Of a stretch of DNA of 7,301 bases, positions 1-6,302 are shown in pieces. Source of the DNA: Spirochaetota bacterium (lineage in GTDB: Bacteria; Spirochaetota; Spirochaetia; Treponematales; Breznakiellaceae); NCBI GenBank assembly GCA_023406985.1, contig JAEXTK010000147.1, positions 1 to 7,301 of the forward strand, written 5' to 3'. Below the pieces are notes generated by a model, which saw nothing but the letters and a program-made list of their open reading frames with translations, made no database searches and had not been told where the DNA came from. The position numbers and the translations under genes are program-made. Positions within the stretch are counted from its first letter, which is position 1. Each line of letters opens with the position of its first letter.

Positions 1-4
1 GGTT

Positions 5-1132
5 TTACTCTCTACTGAATCGGCCCGTGCCGTCGTTGATCCACGCCATGTCCGCCTCCTCGTCGTCGAGGACGATATCCAAGTCCCCGTCATGGTCGAT
101 ATCGAAGAACCGGACCCAATAGAACCATTCCCCCGCGTCGTCGAAATGGCCGGCGACTCGAGCCGCGGTGACGTCGCGCAGCGTTTTCCCGTCGATCAGC
201 TGGAGATAGTAACCGACGTAGAAACCCAGTCCGGTCGGATCGCCGGTGCGGTTGAGCAAGATATCGATCGCGCCGTCGCCGGTCACGTCCGCAAGGCTGA
301 TCCCTATGGCGACTCCGCGCCCGGCGACCGCGGGGAGTACGGAACTCCGGTCCTGCCGGTATGTCCCGGTCTCGTTTCCCCAAAGTATCCGCGAGGCCGC
401 GCCGTCCTGTTCATGGCCGGTGATGATCAAGTCGAGGTAACCGTCGCCGTTGAGGTCGTAGAGTTCCGACGTAAAGTAGTTCTCGGCCAGCTCGGCGGGG
501 AAGAGGCTCCGATCCGCGACGAATCCGCCCTTCCGGTCATTGACCAGGAAGACCCCGGGCGTGAAGAAGAGATCCGGGTACCCGTCGTTATCGATGTCGC
601 CCGCGGTCACCGAGTGGTAGAAATCGACCGGCAGCGGCAGGTAGCTCCACCCCAGGGCTTGGCCCGCGTTGTTGCGGATGATGATCGGTATCTCCCCTGG
701 ATACGGCGGCTGGTCGTACCCGTGGCCCGCGATGACGACGTCGTCGAAACCGTCCGCGTTAAAGTCGTTGACGACGGCTTTCCTGGCGTGGACGAGCGAC
801 GGGGTCGATTCTCCGAAGACGCCCGGCGTTTCCGTGAAAACGCCGGCCCCGTCGTTCTTGAAGAACCGCACCGCCGTCGCGGCCTCGGTCGCGGTCAGAT
901 CGACGGAGAGGAGGTCCTCCACCGCGTCGCCGCGCAGGCTGAAATAGGCGCGGGCCAGCGGCGCGCGCGTCGGATGGATGCGCGCGGTGCCGAGCAGGCG
1001 GGCGTAGGACGTCGTCGCGTTGATGGCGGGATTCGGCTCCACCGCGCCGCCCGGACCGCTTCCGCCGATATCGCACGCAAGGAGGGCGCAAGCCGCGATC
1101 GCCGCGGCCGCTCCCGTTGAAAGCGGATTCAC
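5..1132 (-). CDS. FG-GAP/VCBS-repeat lipoprotein
   Basis: This is a predicted lipoprotein of 375 residues, probably a surface or periplasm-facing beta-propeller. The N-terminus is a short hydrophobic signal ending in the lipobox LLAC, with C20 as the likely lipidated cysteine, followed by a flexible Gly/Pro-rich stretch (21-35). Five calcium-loop motifs of the DxDxDGxxD type follow: DFNADGFDD (123-131), DIDNDGYPD (179-187), DLNGDGYLD (226-234), DVTGDGAID (282-290) and DIDHDGDLD (344-352). A decayed copy may lie near 68-78. Proteins with such repeats often bind ligands or act in adhesion; the ligand here cannot be told. The start is GTG, supported by GGGAGGAG six nt upstream (1139-1146); no better start is seen. 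The gene lies 45 nt after the 339-residue lipoprotein gene on the same strand and is probably co-transcribed with it. A GCGGGG/CCCCGC hairpin in the gap (1157-1171) has no T-run, so it is unlikely to stop transcription. The stop codon is four bases from the left edge. Confidence 0.87.
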   Translation of the reverse strand: MNPLSTGAAAAIAACALLACDIGGSGPGGAVEPNPAINATTSYARLLGTARIHPTRAPLARAYFSLRGDAVEDLLSVDLTATEAATAVRFFKNDGAGVFTETPGVFGESTPSLVHARKAVVNDFNADGFDDVVIAGHGYDQPPYPGEIPIIIRNNAGQALGWSYLPLPVDFYHSVTAGDIDNDGYPDLFFTPGVFLVNDRKGGFVADRSLFPAELAENYFTSELYDLNGDGYLDLIITGHEQDGAASRILWGNETGTYRQDRSSVLPAVAGRGVAIGISLADVTGDGAIDILLNRTGDPTGLGFYVGYYLQLIDGKTLRDVTAARVAGHFDDAGEWFYWVRFFDIDHDGDLDIVLDDEEADMAWINDGTGRFSRE

Positions 1133-1177
1133 GTTATTCTCCTCCCATAACCTAATGCGGGGCCGCCCCGCGCGATC

Positions 1178-2197
1178 TCACTCTACCTTGGTCACCTTCC
1201 CGAGGCTGAGCGATTCGGTCCAATTCCGGGGATCGTCCCAACCTTCGGGGAGGGTCGGATAGGCTTCGAAGTCCCGTTCCAGCCGGACGTCCGCGAGGAT
1301 CGCCTGTACGGAACCGTCGGGCCCCGTGGGTACGTAGAAGCTCTCCACGATGAAGCCGTTTCCTGAGACCGTCATGCGGAACCGTTCGCTCGGTACGCCG
1401 TCCGCGAAAGGGCCGAGGAGCAGATCGGTTGAAGTCCCCGACTCCGCGGCCGGCCGGTAGTACTTCCGATCCGTGCTTTCGAATTCGAATCCTTCGAACG
1501 TGGAGACCGAAACGATGTCGAAATAACTCGCCGTCAGCGTGGCGACGAAATCCGTCCGCATGACGCTGCGCCCGGCGCCGGGACCGGGATAGGTCCTGAG
1601 CGTCTCGGCCGCTTCATCGTACCGCACGTACGTCTCGTAGCCTCCGATCCAGGTTCCGTACCAGCTCTTCGCGACGACCGGTTCCGCGGTCTGGCTCGCT
1701 CCGGAGGAAGGAGATTCGGACGTCTTGGCTATGCTCGAAGAAGCGAACTGCTTTGGCTTTTTGCCCTCGGGCGTGATGATGACCCCGACTTCGGCGTCCG
1801 AAATCGTGTCCGTGGGAACGTCGTGGGTACCCCGAATGATCACCTCGATCAAGGTTCCGAGCAGATTCCCCTGGGCTTGCAGGATGACGGCCTTGGTCGT
1901 TTCGTGGTACGTGCCCGAGAGGTCCATCAGGATGTCCCCCGCCCGAACCTTTCCGGTCACCGACACCCATCCTGATGCGAGGTCCCGCGGGCCGGTCGCC
2001 CGATCGACGCTGGCCTCGGGAACGGCGAACTCGAAGACCGCGGTCTTCTGGCTGGCGTCCTCGGCGGTCACCGTTGCTATTCCCCTGACGGTGCGCATGC
2101 TTTCGCCGTCTTCCGGACCGTCCGCGGCGGGATTCGCGCAGGCCGCCGCGAGGATGACGCACGCGCCGACGATCGTCAAAGCTCCGTTTCGTTTCAT
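1178..2197 (-). CDS. Hypothetical lipoprotein, two-part beta-rich
   Basis: I do not recognise the family of this 339-residue protein. The N-terminus (MKRNGALTIV..., then LAAAC) looks like a lipoprotein signal peptide with C20 as the lipid-carrying cysteine; the lipobox is loose. After an acidic linker, residues 36-145 look beta-rich. A Ser/Thr/Lys-rich linker (about 146-177) leads to a second part (179-310) that opens with WYGTWIGGYETY and ends with a Trp-containing tail. The GTWxG opening recalls lipocalin-like beta-barrels, but this is weak. No catalytic motif is visible. The ATG start is supported by GGAGG four nt upstream (plus-strand 2202-2206). It is the first gene of the leftward unit, with the FG-GAP lipoprotein gene 45 nt downstream. 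A sigma-54-type promoter match lies 33-48 nt upstream of the ATG, so it may be regulated by the divergently encoded sigma-54 activator. That it is a real gene is fairly sure; its function is unknown. Confidence 0.82.
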   Translation of the reverse strand: MKRNGALTIVGACVILAAACANPAADGPEDGESMRTVRGIATVTAEDASQKTAVFEFAVPEASVDRATGPRDLASGWVSVTGKVRAGDILMDLSGTYHETTKAVILQAQGNLLGTLIEVIIRGTHDVPTDTISDAEVGVIITPEGKKPKQFASSSIAKTSESPSSGASQTAEPVVAKSWYGTWIGGYETYVRYDEAAETLRTYPGPGAGRSVMRTDFVATLTASYFDIVSVSTFEGFEFESTDRKYYRPAAESGTSTDLLLGPFADGVPSERFRMTVSGNGFIVESFYVPTGPDGSVQAILADVRLERDFEAYPTLPEGWDDPRNWTESLSLGKVTKVE

Positions 2198-2229
2198 ATC
2201 GCCTCCGTTATCGATGCTGCGATCAGCAA

Positions 2230-2245
2230 AGCAGGAAGCATGCCG
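2230..2245 (-). promoter_or_regulatory. Candidate sigma-54 (-24/-12) promoter
   Basis: Read on the minus strand the site is CGGCATGCTTCCTGCT. The known sigma-54 consensus is TGGCACG-N4-TTGCW. Nine of its twelve defined positions match, including both invariant pairs, GG (plus-strand 2243-2244) and GC (2231-2232), with the required 10-nt gap. Transcription would start near 2219, giving a leader of about 22 nt that contains the GGAGG ribosome site of the 339-residue lipoprotein. A sigma-54 activator gene starts on the other side of the same intergenic region. The match was found by eye, and near-matches do arise by chance in GC-rich DNA. Confidence 0.55.
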
Positions 2246-2256
2246 AGCGCGGCATG
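2239..2256. repeat. Perfect 7-bp inverted repeat in the divergent region
   Basis: CATGCCG and CGGCATG are separated by AGCG, a perfect palindrome with a 4-nt centre. It overlaps the -24 part of the candidate sigma-54 promoter, so a protein bound here could block that promoter. It lies upstream of the predicted start site (near 2219), so it would be in the lipoprotein leader only if transcription began further upstream. No T-run follows it, so it is not a terminator. Confidence 0.45.
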
Positions 2257-2315
2257 GCGGCTGGGAAAGCTATCGGCTAGTCAAATCACTGCTTAATAGA
2301 GAATTATTTTCATGG

Positions 2316-2351
2316 GCGGAACGTCTATTCGGAAGAGCGGAGCGAATCCGC
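2316..2351. promoter_or_regulatory. Candidate upstream activator sites for a Fis-type regulator
   Basis: GCGGA-N5-TCCGC is a perfect dyad at 2337-2351. A second GCGGA half lies at 2316-2320, 21 nt away, about two helical turns. A wider dyad, GGGCGGA/TCCGCCC (2314-2320 and 2347-2353), encloses both. The sites are centred about 100-125 nt upstream of the start site predicted for the sigma-54 promoter, where NtrC-type activators commonly bind. The arms are short and GC-rich, so chance is a real alternative. Confidence 0.3.
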
Positions 2352-2402
2352 CCGCAGCGTATCAACGAACATTGACGGCGGCTCCGGTTTTTTCAACAAA
2401 TG

Positions 2403-2431
2403 ATGACGCCGCCTTCGCGGGTGAGTATATT
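2403..2431 (+). promoter_or_regulatory. Candidate sigma-70-like promoter for the response regulator operon
   Basis: ATGACG (2403-2408, four of six matches to TTGACA) and TATATT (2426-2431, five of six to TATAAT) are exactly 17 nt apart. The start site would fall at about 2438-2439, on the A of the likely ATG of the regulator gene, implying a leaderless or nearly leaderless message. An additional TTGACG at 2372-2377 has no good -10 partner at the usual distance. Confidence 0.4.
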
Positions 2432-2438
2432 TTCGGCT

Positions 2439-3881
2439 ATGTCGGATTCGTCGCTCGTCACCCCCGTGTTGATCGTCGACGACGATAACGCGGTCATTAC
2501 GGCGGAAAGGCGTCTCCTCGAGGGCGGGGGCGTGGCTCCCGTCCTGGCCTTTACCGACGCCTCGGCGGCCGTACGGGCGCTCGCGGACTACCCCTTCGCC
2601 CTCGTCCTGCTCGACGTACGGATGCCGGGCCTCAGCGGACTAGACGCGCTCGCGGCGATCCGTTCCGCTCGGCCGGAGGCGACGGTCGCCATGGTTTCTG
2701 GCGTGACCGAACTCGATACCGCGCTGGAATGCATCCGTCGCGGCGCCGCGGATTACCTCGTCAAGCCGGTGGAGCCCGTGCGGCTGTTGCGATTCGTGAA
2801 GAACGCGTTGGAACAGCTTCAGCTCCGCGCGTCCTACCGGGTCGTCCGGAGCGGACTCGTCGGCGAAGGCCCCCTGCCCGAACTCCCCGGACTCCGAACC
2901 GCCAATCCCAAGCTCCGTACTATTTACGGGTATTGCGCTTCCATCGCGCCCCTGCGCGCTCCCCTGCTCATCCGGGGCGAAACGGGCACGGGTAAGGACG
3001 TCCTGGCCAGGGCGGTGCACGCCGCCTCCGGCCGGTCGGGGCCCTTCGTCTCGGTCAACGCGGGCGGCCTTGACGACGCGCTCTTCTCCGACGCCCTGTT
3101 CGGGCACCGTCGGGGCGCCTACACGGGGGCGGGGGAGGCGCGGGAAGGCCTCGTGGCGAAGGCGCGGGGCGGGACCCTGTTCCTGGACGAGATCGGGGAT
3201 CTGGAAAGCGCCAGCCAGGTGAAGCTCCTGCGCCTCATCGAGAACAACGAGTATCTTCCGCTGGGCAGCGACGACCCGCGGAGCGCCGAAGCCCGCATCA
3301 TCCTGGCGACGCACCAGGATCTGCGCCTACTCATGGGAGACTCCCGGTTCCGCAAGGATCTCTATTACCGGATATCCACCTACGAGGTGGAGCTGCCGCC
3401 GCTCCGCGAACGACCCGAGGATATTCCGGAACTCTTCGAGCGGTTCCTGGAAGAAGCGCGCGCGGAACAGGGCGGCACCTTCGACTTCGCGGAATCCAGC
3501 CTCGACCTCCTGTTGGAGTACGATTTCCCGGGAAACATCCGCGAGCTCCGCGCCTTCGCCCAGCGGGCGGCGACGCGGGCCATCGCGTCCGCGTCGCGGC
3601 GCGTGGATACCTCCGTCCTCTTGGAGGAAGGCGCCTTGGCCGCGGCGGCCGCGCGGTTCGAACGCGTCCGCCACGGCGGCAAGGGATCGGGCTTGGAGGA
3701 CGTCCTGGAATCCTTACCTTCGCCCCTGCCGGACCTCTCCGCGTGGCAGGGCCTCCTCATCCGGGAAGCCTTGCGCCGCAGCGGCGGGAATATTTCCATG
3801 GCCGCGCGGTCCATAGGACAGAGCCCCCAGGCGCTCCATCAGCGACTACGGCGACGCACGGCGGCTCGTCTTGAGCCGTGA
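2439..3881 (+). CDS. Sigma-54-dependent response regulator, NtrC family
   Basis: This two-component regulator activates sigma-54 RNA polymerase by ATP hydrolysis. From the chosen ATG it has 480 residues. Receiver domain (about 8-125): acidic pocket VDDD (13-16), phosphoacceptor D59 in LLDVRMPG, S87 and K109. AAA+ domain (about 150-385): Walker A GETGTGK (180-186), sigma-54 contact loop GAYTGA (226-231, a variant of GAFTGA), Walker B GTLFLDE (245-251), arginine-finger region SRFRKDLYYR (302-311) and sensor II PGNIREL. A Fis-type helix-turn-helix lies at about 440-475. All expected catalytic residues are present. The start is uncertain: in-frame ATG at 2400 and GTG at 2421 would add 13 or 6 residues, but none of the three has a clear ribosome site. 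I chose 2439 because the receiver begins soon after and a promoter match ends just before it. The gene overlaps the kinase gene by 11 nt, making the kinase its likely partner. Its probable target is the divergent lipoprotein promoter. Confidence 0.93.
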   Translation: MSDSSLVTPVLIVDDDNAVITAERRLLEGGGVAPVLAFTDASAAVRALADYPFALVLLDVRMPGLSGLDALAAIRSARPEATVAMVSGVTELDTALECIRRGAADYLVKPVEPVRLLRFVKNALEQLQLRASYRVVRSGLVGEGPLPELPGLRTANPKLRTIYGYCASIAPLRAPLLIRGETGTGKDVLARAVHAASGRSGPFVSVNAGGLDDALFSDALFGHRRGAYTGAGEAREGLVAKARGGTLFLDEIGDLESASQVKLLRLIENNEYLPLGSDDPRSAEARIILATHQDLRLLMGDSRFRKDLYYRISTYEVELPPLRERPEDIPELFERFLEEARAEQGGTFDFAESSLDLLLEYDFPGNIRELRAFAQRAATRAIASASRRVDTSVLLEEGALAAAAARFERVRHGGKGSGLEDVLESLPSPLPDLSAWQGLLIREALRRSGGNISMAARSIGQSPQALHQRLRRRTAARLEP

Positions 3882-5784
3882 TCGGTTCCGCATCGCGCTC
3901 GCGCTCCTCCTCTGGGCCCCCCTTTCGCTTCCGGAGGTCTTCGCTTCCGACCTCCGTACCTTCGTGCCCCGAGGCGGCGTTGCGTACCCAGGACCGTGCT
4001 CGTACTTCCTGATCGATGCAGGCTCCGCCCTGTCTCCCGCCGAAGCCCTCCGGTCCGGCGGCTACCGACCGCTCGACCGTAACTCCCGGTCCTTCGCCTA
4101 TCGTCCGGGTACGTTCTGGTTCCGCTTCCGGATGGTCAGGCCGGCGGACGACCATCGATCCCTCTCCCTCGTGTTTCAATCCTTGCACCTGGACACCGTG
4201 AACGTCCACCTTTTCGCGCCCGACGGAACGCCGATCGCCTCGGCGAGCCTCGGCGATACGGATGCGCGCTACCGCGCGCCGCCGCGGTCGCACCTTCCCG
4301 CGGTCACCCTGCCCGAGGGCCGGGAGTTCACCGTGCTGACCGAGATCCGGTCCACGAACTCGGTGGTATTCACGCCCCAGGTGATGGAAACCGAATCGCT
4401 CGCCATGCTGAACGCCCGCTTCGTCGCCGCCTTGGGGGCCGTCCTCGGCCTGGTTCTGGCCTTGGCGTGCTTTCACCTCGTCGCGTACCGCGCCCACCGC
4501 GAAAGGGCCTACTTCCGGTACGGTATCTATCTCGCCGCGGCCTCCCTGTTCTTCTTCGAATACTTCGGCCTCACGACGCTCATCGTTCCGCGGAGCGCCG
4601 GGCTCCAGAACCGGCTGGACATTCCCGCGCCCCTCTTTCTGATCTGGGCCTTCCTCCGTTTCGCCGTCCCCTTCGCGCGCGTCGACTCCCTCTCCTCCGG
4701 ACGTTTCCTCGATAGGCTCTCCCGGCTCCTCCTCGTGGCGCCGGCGGCCGCGTTGCTCCTCGGACAGCGCAGGCTCGCCCTCCTGACCCTCAACGCCCTC
4801 GCCGCGTTCGTCCTCCTTTGGCTAGTTCCGCTCGTGCTCCGGCAGGGCCTGCGCGGCGTACGCGAGGCGCGGGCCTTCCTCGCGGGCTGGGGCCTCTATC
4901 TGCTCGGTATGTTCCTCCACACCATCGCCTCTTTAGGCATGGTCCCTTCTTTCATCGCGGCGGCGTATCTGACCCTCGCAGGCTTCCTCGTGGAGGCCGT
5001 CTTCGTGAGCTACCTCCTCGTGGAGAAGATCCGCGCGCTACGCCGCCTCGTGGAAAGCCAGTGGCGGGATTTGGCCCGGGCGGAGCATCTCTCCGCGCTC
5101 GGCACCCTCGCGGGGGAGATCATCCACGAGCTTTCCGGGCCGTCCCATATCATCGGCCTCAACGCTGAGGCCGCGCTCGCGGCCTTCGGAGACTGGCGGC
5201 CGGCGTTGCCGGAGGCGCGGGCGGACGAATACGAAGCGGGCCTCCGGGATATCCGGGAGGTTTCCCGGCACATGAGCCGGACCATCGAATCCATCAAAAC
5301 CTACGTGCGTCCGGCCGAGGATCGGCCGGAGACCTTCGACGCCGCCCTCGTGGCCCGATCCACGCTCAAACTGTACCGCGCCGCGCTCGGCGTCGAGCCC
5401 AAGTACGTATCGGCCGAGATTCCCGACGAGCCGCTGCCCATACGCGGCGCGCCCCTCAAATTCCAGCAATTGCTCGTGAACCTCCTCCGGAACGCGGCCC
5501 AGGCGCTGGAAGGGGCGGATCGGCGCATCCGGCTTTCCCTGGTGAGACGGGACGGCGAAGTCGACCTCGTCGTTGAGGACGAGGGGCGCGGCATGGACGC
5601 GGAGACCCTGAGGAAGCTCGGGACGGCCTTTTTCACCACGCGGCGCGATGCGGGCGGGACGGGCCTCGGCGTGCGCATATGCTTCGGCATCGTCGAGGAA
5701 TTCGGCGGTTCCCTCACCTACCGGAGCGAACCGGGGGCGGGGACTACGGCGACGGTAACCCTTCCCGTCGCGGCCGAGGCCTGA
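3871..5784 (+). CDS. 7TM-DISM sensor histidine kinase
   Basis: This membrane kinase of 637 residues probably phosphorylates the regulator encoded just upstream. Order of parts: signal peptide (about 6-26); periplasmic 7TMR-DISMED2-like sensor domain (about 35-175, often linked to carbohydrate-like or other small ligands, unknown here); seven hydrophobic segments (about 184-206, 216-238, 251-270, 284-298, 303-324, 336-357 and 360-384); a short helical link; dimerisation/phosphoacceptor helix with H419 in IIHELSGPSHIIG; and an ATP-binding domain with N-box (NLLRNAAQAL, N541), G1 DEGRGM (570-575), F-box GTAFFTTR and G2 GGTGLG (595-600). The residue four after the histidine is Gly (G423), where relatives usually have Asn or Thr needed for phosphatase activity. 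The start is TTG, inside the last codons of the regulator gene (11-nt overlap), with only a weak GGCGG upstream; no ATG or GTG start would keep the signal peptide, so translation probably depends on coupling. The gene is followed without a gap by the 133-residue gene. Confidence 0.92.
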   Translation: MSRDRFRIALALLLWAPLSLPEVFASDLRTFVPRGGVAYPGPCSYFLIDAGSALSPAEALRSGGYRPLDRNSRSFAYRPGTFWFRFRMVRPADDHRSLSLVFQSLHLDTVNVHLFAPDGTPIASASLGDTDARYRAPPRSHLPAVTLPEGREFTVLTEIRSTNSVVFTPQVMETESLAMLNARFVAALGAVLGLVLALACFHLVAYRAHRERAYFRYGIYLAAASLFFFEYFGLTTLIVPRSAGLQNRLDIPAPLFLIWAFLRFAVPFARVDSLSSGRFLDRLSRLLLVAPAAALLLGQRRLALLTLNALAAFVLLWLVPLVLRQGLRGVREARAFLAGWGLYLLGMFLHTIASLGMVPSFIAAAYLTLAGFLVEAVFVSYLLVEKIRALRRLVESQWRDLARAEHLSALGTLAGEIIHELSGPSHIIGLNAEAALAAFGDWRPALPEARADEYEAGLRDIREVSRHMSRTIESIKTYVRPAEDRPETFDAALVARSTLKLYRAALGVEPKYVSAEIPDEPLPIRGAPLKFQQLLVNLLRNAAQALEGADRRIRLSLVRRDGEVDLVVEDEGRGMDAETLRKLGTAFFTTRRDAGGTGLGVRICFGIVEEFGGSLTYRSEPGAGTTATVTLPVAAEA

Positions 5785-6186
5785 ATGTACACCCACGCCA
5801 AGCTCCGCGATTTCGACGATCGCCTGTCCTCCCTCTTCCGGGAGGTGGATCGGCGGCTGGAGGATCGCTGGGGCTCCGCGTTCTCCGTGCACCCGAACCG
5901 TCCGCGGCGCGGGGAGACCGCGAATCCCGAGGCGGACGGCCTCTTCGAGGTGGCCCCCGACTTCACGCCGGGCATCGGCTCGGAGCGGGGCCGCGGCTAC
6001 CTCATCTCCCTGCGCGTCGCCACCTTGGATAAGGTGCCCCAGGAGCGGCGCGAGGCCTTCATGGAGGAAGCCGCCGGCGCGGTCATGGAGCTGCTGCCGT
6101 CCTACTTCCCGGGCCGCAAGCTGCGCGTGGTCCGGGACGGGCCGCGGTTCAAGATCGTGGGGGATTTCTCGCTCGGATCGGTATAG
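5785..6186 (+). CDS. Hypothetical protein, translationally coupled to the kinase
   Basis: I do not recognise this 133-residue soluble protein. It has no signal peptide, membrane segment or known catalytic motif. Residues 8-29 (RDFDDRLSSLFREVDRRLED and on) form a charged amphipathic helix. A middle block has GLFEVAPDFTPGIGSERGRGYLISLRVATL (about 52-81), which looks beta-rich with a Gly-rich turn. A helix at 86-105 and a strand-like end (RKLRVVRDGPRFKIVGDF) follow, suggesting a small alpha/beta fold. The ATG touches the kinase stop (TGAATG), with GAGG five nt upstream inside the kinase gene, so the two are surely co-translated. This suggests a role tied to the kinase, such as an accessory or modulator of signalling, but that is inference. 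A strong terminator begins 25 nt after the stop, so it is the last gene of the unit. Codon use looks like its neighbours, which supports a real gene. Confidence 0.77.
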   Translation: MYTHAKLRDFDDRLSSLFREVDRRLEDRWGSAFSVHPNRPRRGETANPEADGLFEVAPDFTPGIGSERGRGYLISLRVATLDKVPQERREAFMEEAAGAVMELLPSYFPGRKLRVVRDGPRFKIVGDFSLGSV

Positions 6187-6210
6187 GCGCGGGCCTCCGC
6201 GGTCCGGTCC

Positions 6211-6238
6211 GGCCCTCAAGGAAGAGGGCCCTTTTTTT
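6211..6238 (+). terminator. Rho-independent terminator of the two-component operon
   Basis: A perfect 7-bp stem, GGCCCTC (6211-6217) and GAGGGCC (6224-6230), closes a 6-nt loop and is followed by C and then seven T residues (6232-6238). It lies 25 nt after the 133-residue gene and 64 nt before the ABC ATPase gene, so it separates two transcription units. No T-run lies on the other strand, so it works only rightward. Confidence 0.9.
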
Positions 6239-6293
6239 GCGCGCGGCCGTAACCAATCGGGACTTCCGTAAATTTTCTCCATGGCATTTTCGC

Positions 6294-6298
6294 GGAGG
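6294..6298 (+). promoter_or_regulatory. Ribosome binding site fixing the ATPase start
   Basis: GGAGG lies four nt before the ATG at 6303. An upstream in-frame TTG at 6237 would add 22 residues that include the end of the terminator T-run, which is implausible. The ribosome site together with the typical MIEVEKLTKFYG beginning sets the start at 6303. Confidence 0.85.
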
Positions 6299-6302
6299 TA
6301 CC

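Noticed and set aside
926..934. RGD tripeptide (residues 67-69) of the FG-GAP lipoprotein as an integrin-type adhesion motif
   Set aside because: It falls in what looks like a decayed calcium-loop repeat, and a tripeptide is too short to support a claim.
92..1120. Long plus-strand open frame of 342 codons
   Set aside because: It lies antisense to the FG-GAP lipoprotein, whose repeats and lipobox are clear. The frame encodes a charged, low-complexity product with no recognisable motif, as expected for the opposite strand of GC-rich coding DNA.
1157..1171. Hairpin GCGGGG/CCCCGC between the two lipoprotein genes as a terminator
   Set aside because: The stem is only six base pairs with a 3-nt loop and has no T-run on the minus strand; the short gap and strong ribosome site favour co-transcription.
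2293..2308. AT-rich patch read as sigma-70 -10 elements (TATTAA or AATAAT on the minus strand) for the lipoprotein genes
   Set aside because: No acceptable -35 sequence lies 16-18 nt upstream of either; the patch may simply be flexible DNA between activator sites and the sigma-54 promoter.
2640..3314. Minus-strand open frame of 224 codons inside the regulator gene
   Set aside because: It lies wholly within the conserved receiver and AAA+ coding region and has no motif of its own.
5038..6282. Long minus-strand open frame of 414 codons
   Set aside because: It is antisense to the kinase catalytic domain and the 133-residue gene and crosses the terminator. The product is rich in Arg, Gly and Pro without domains.
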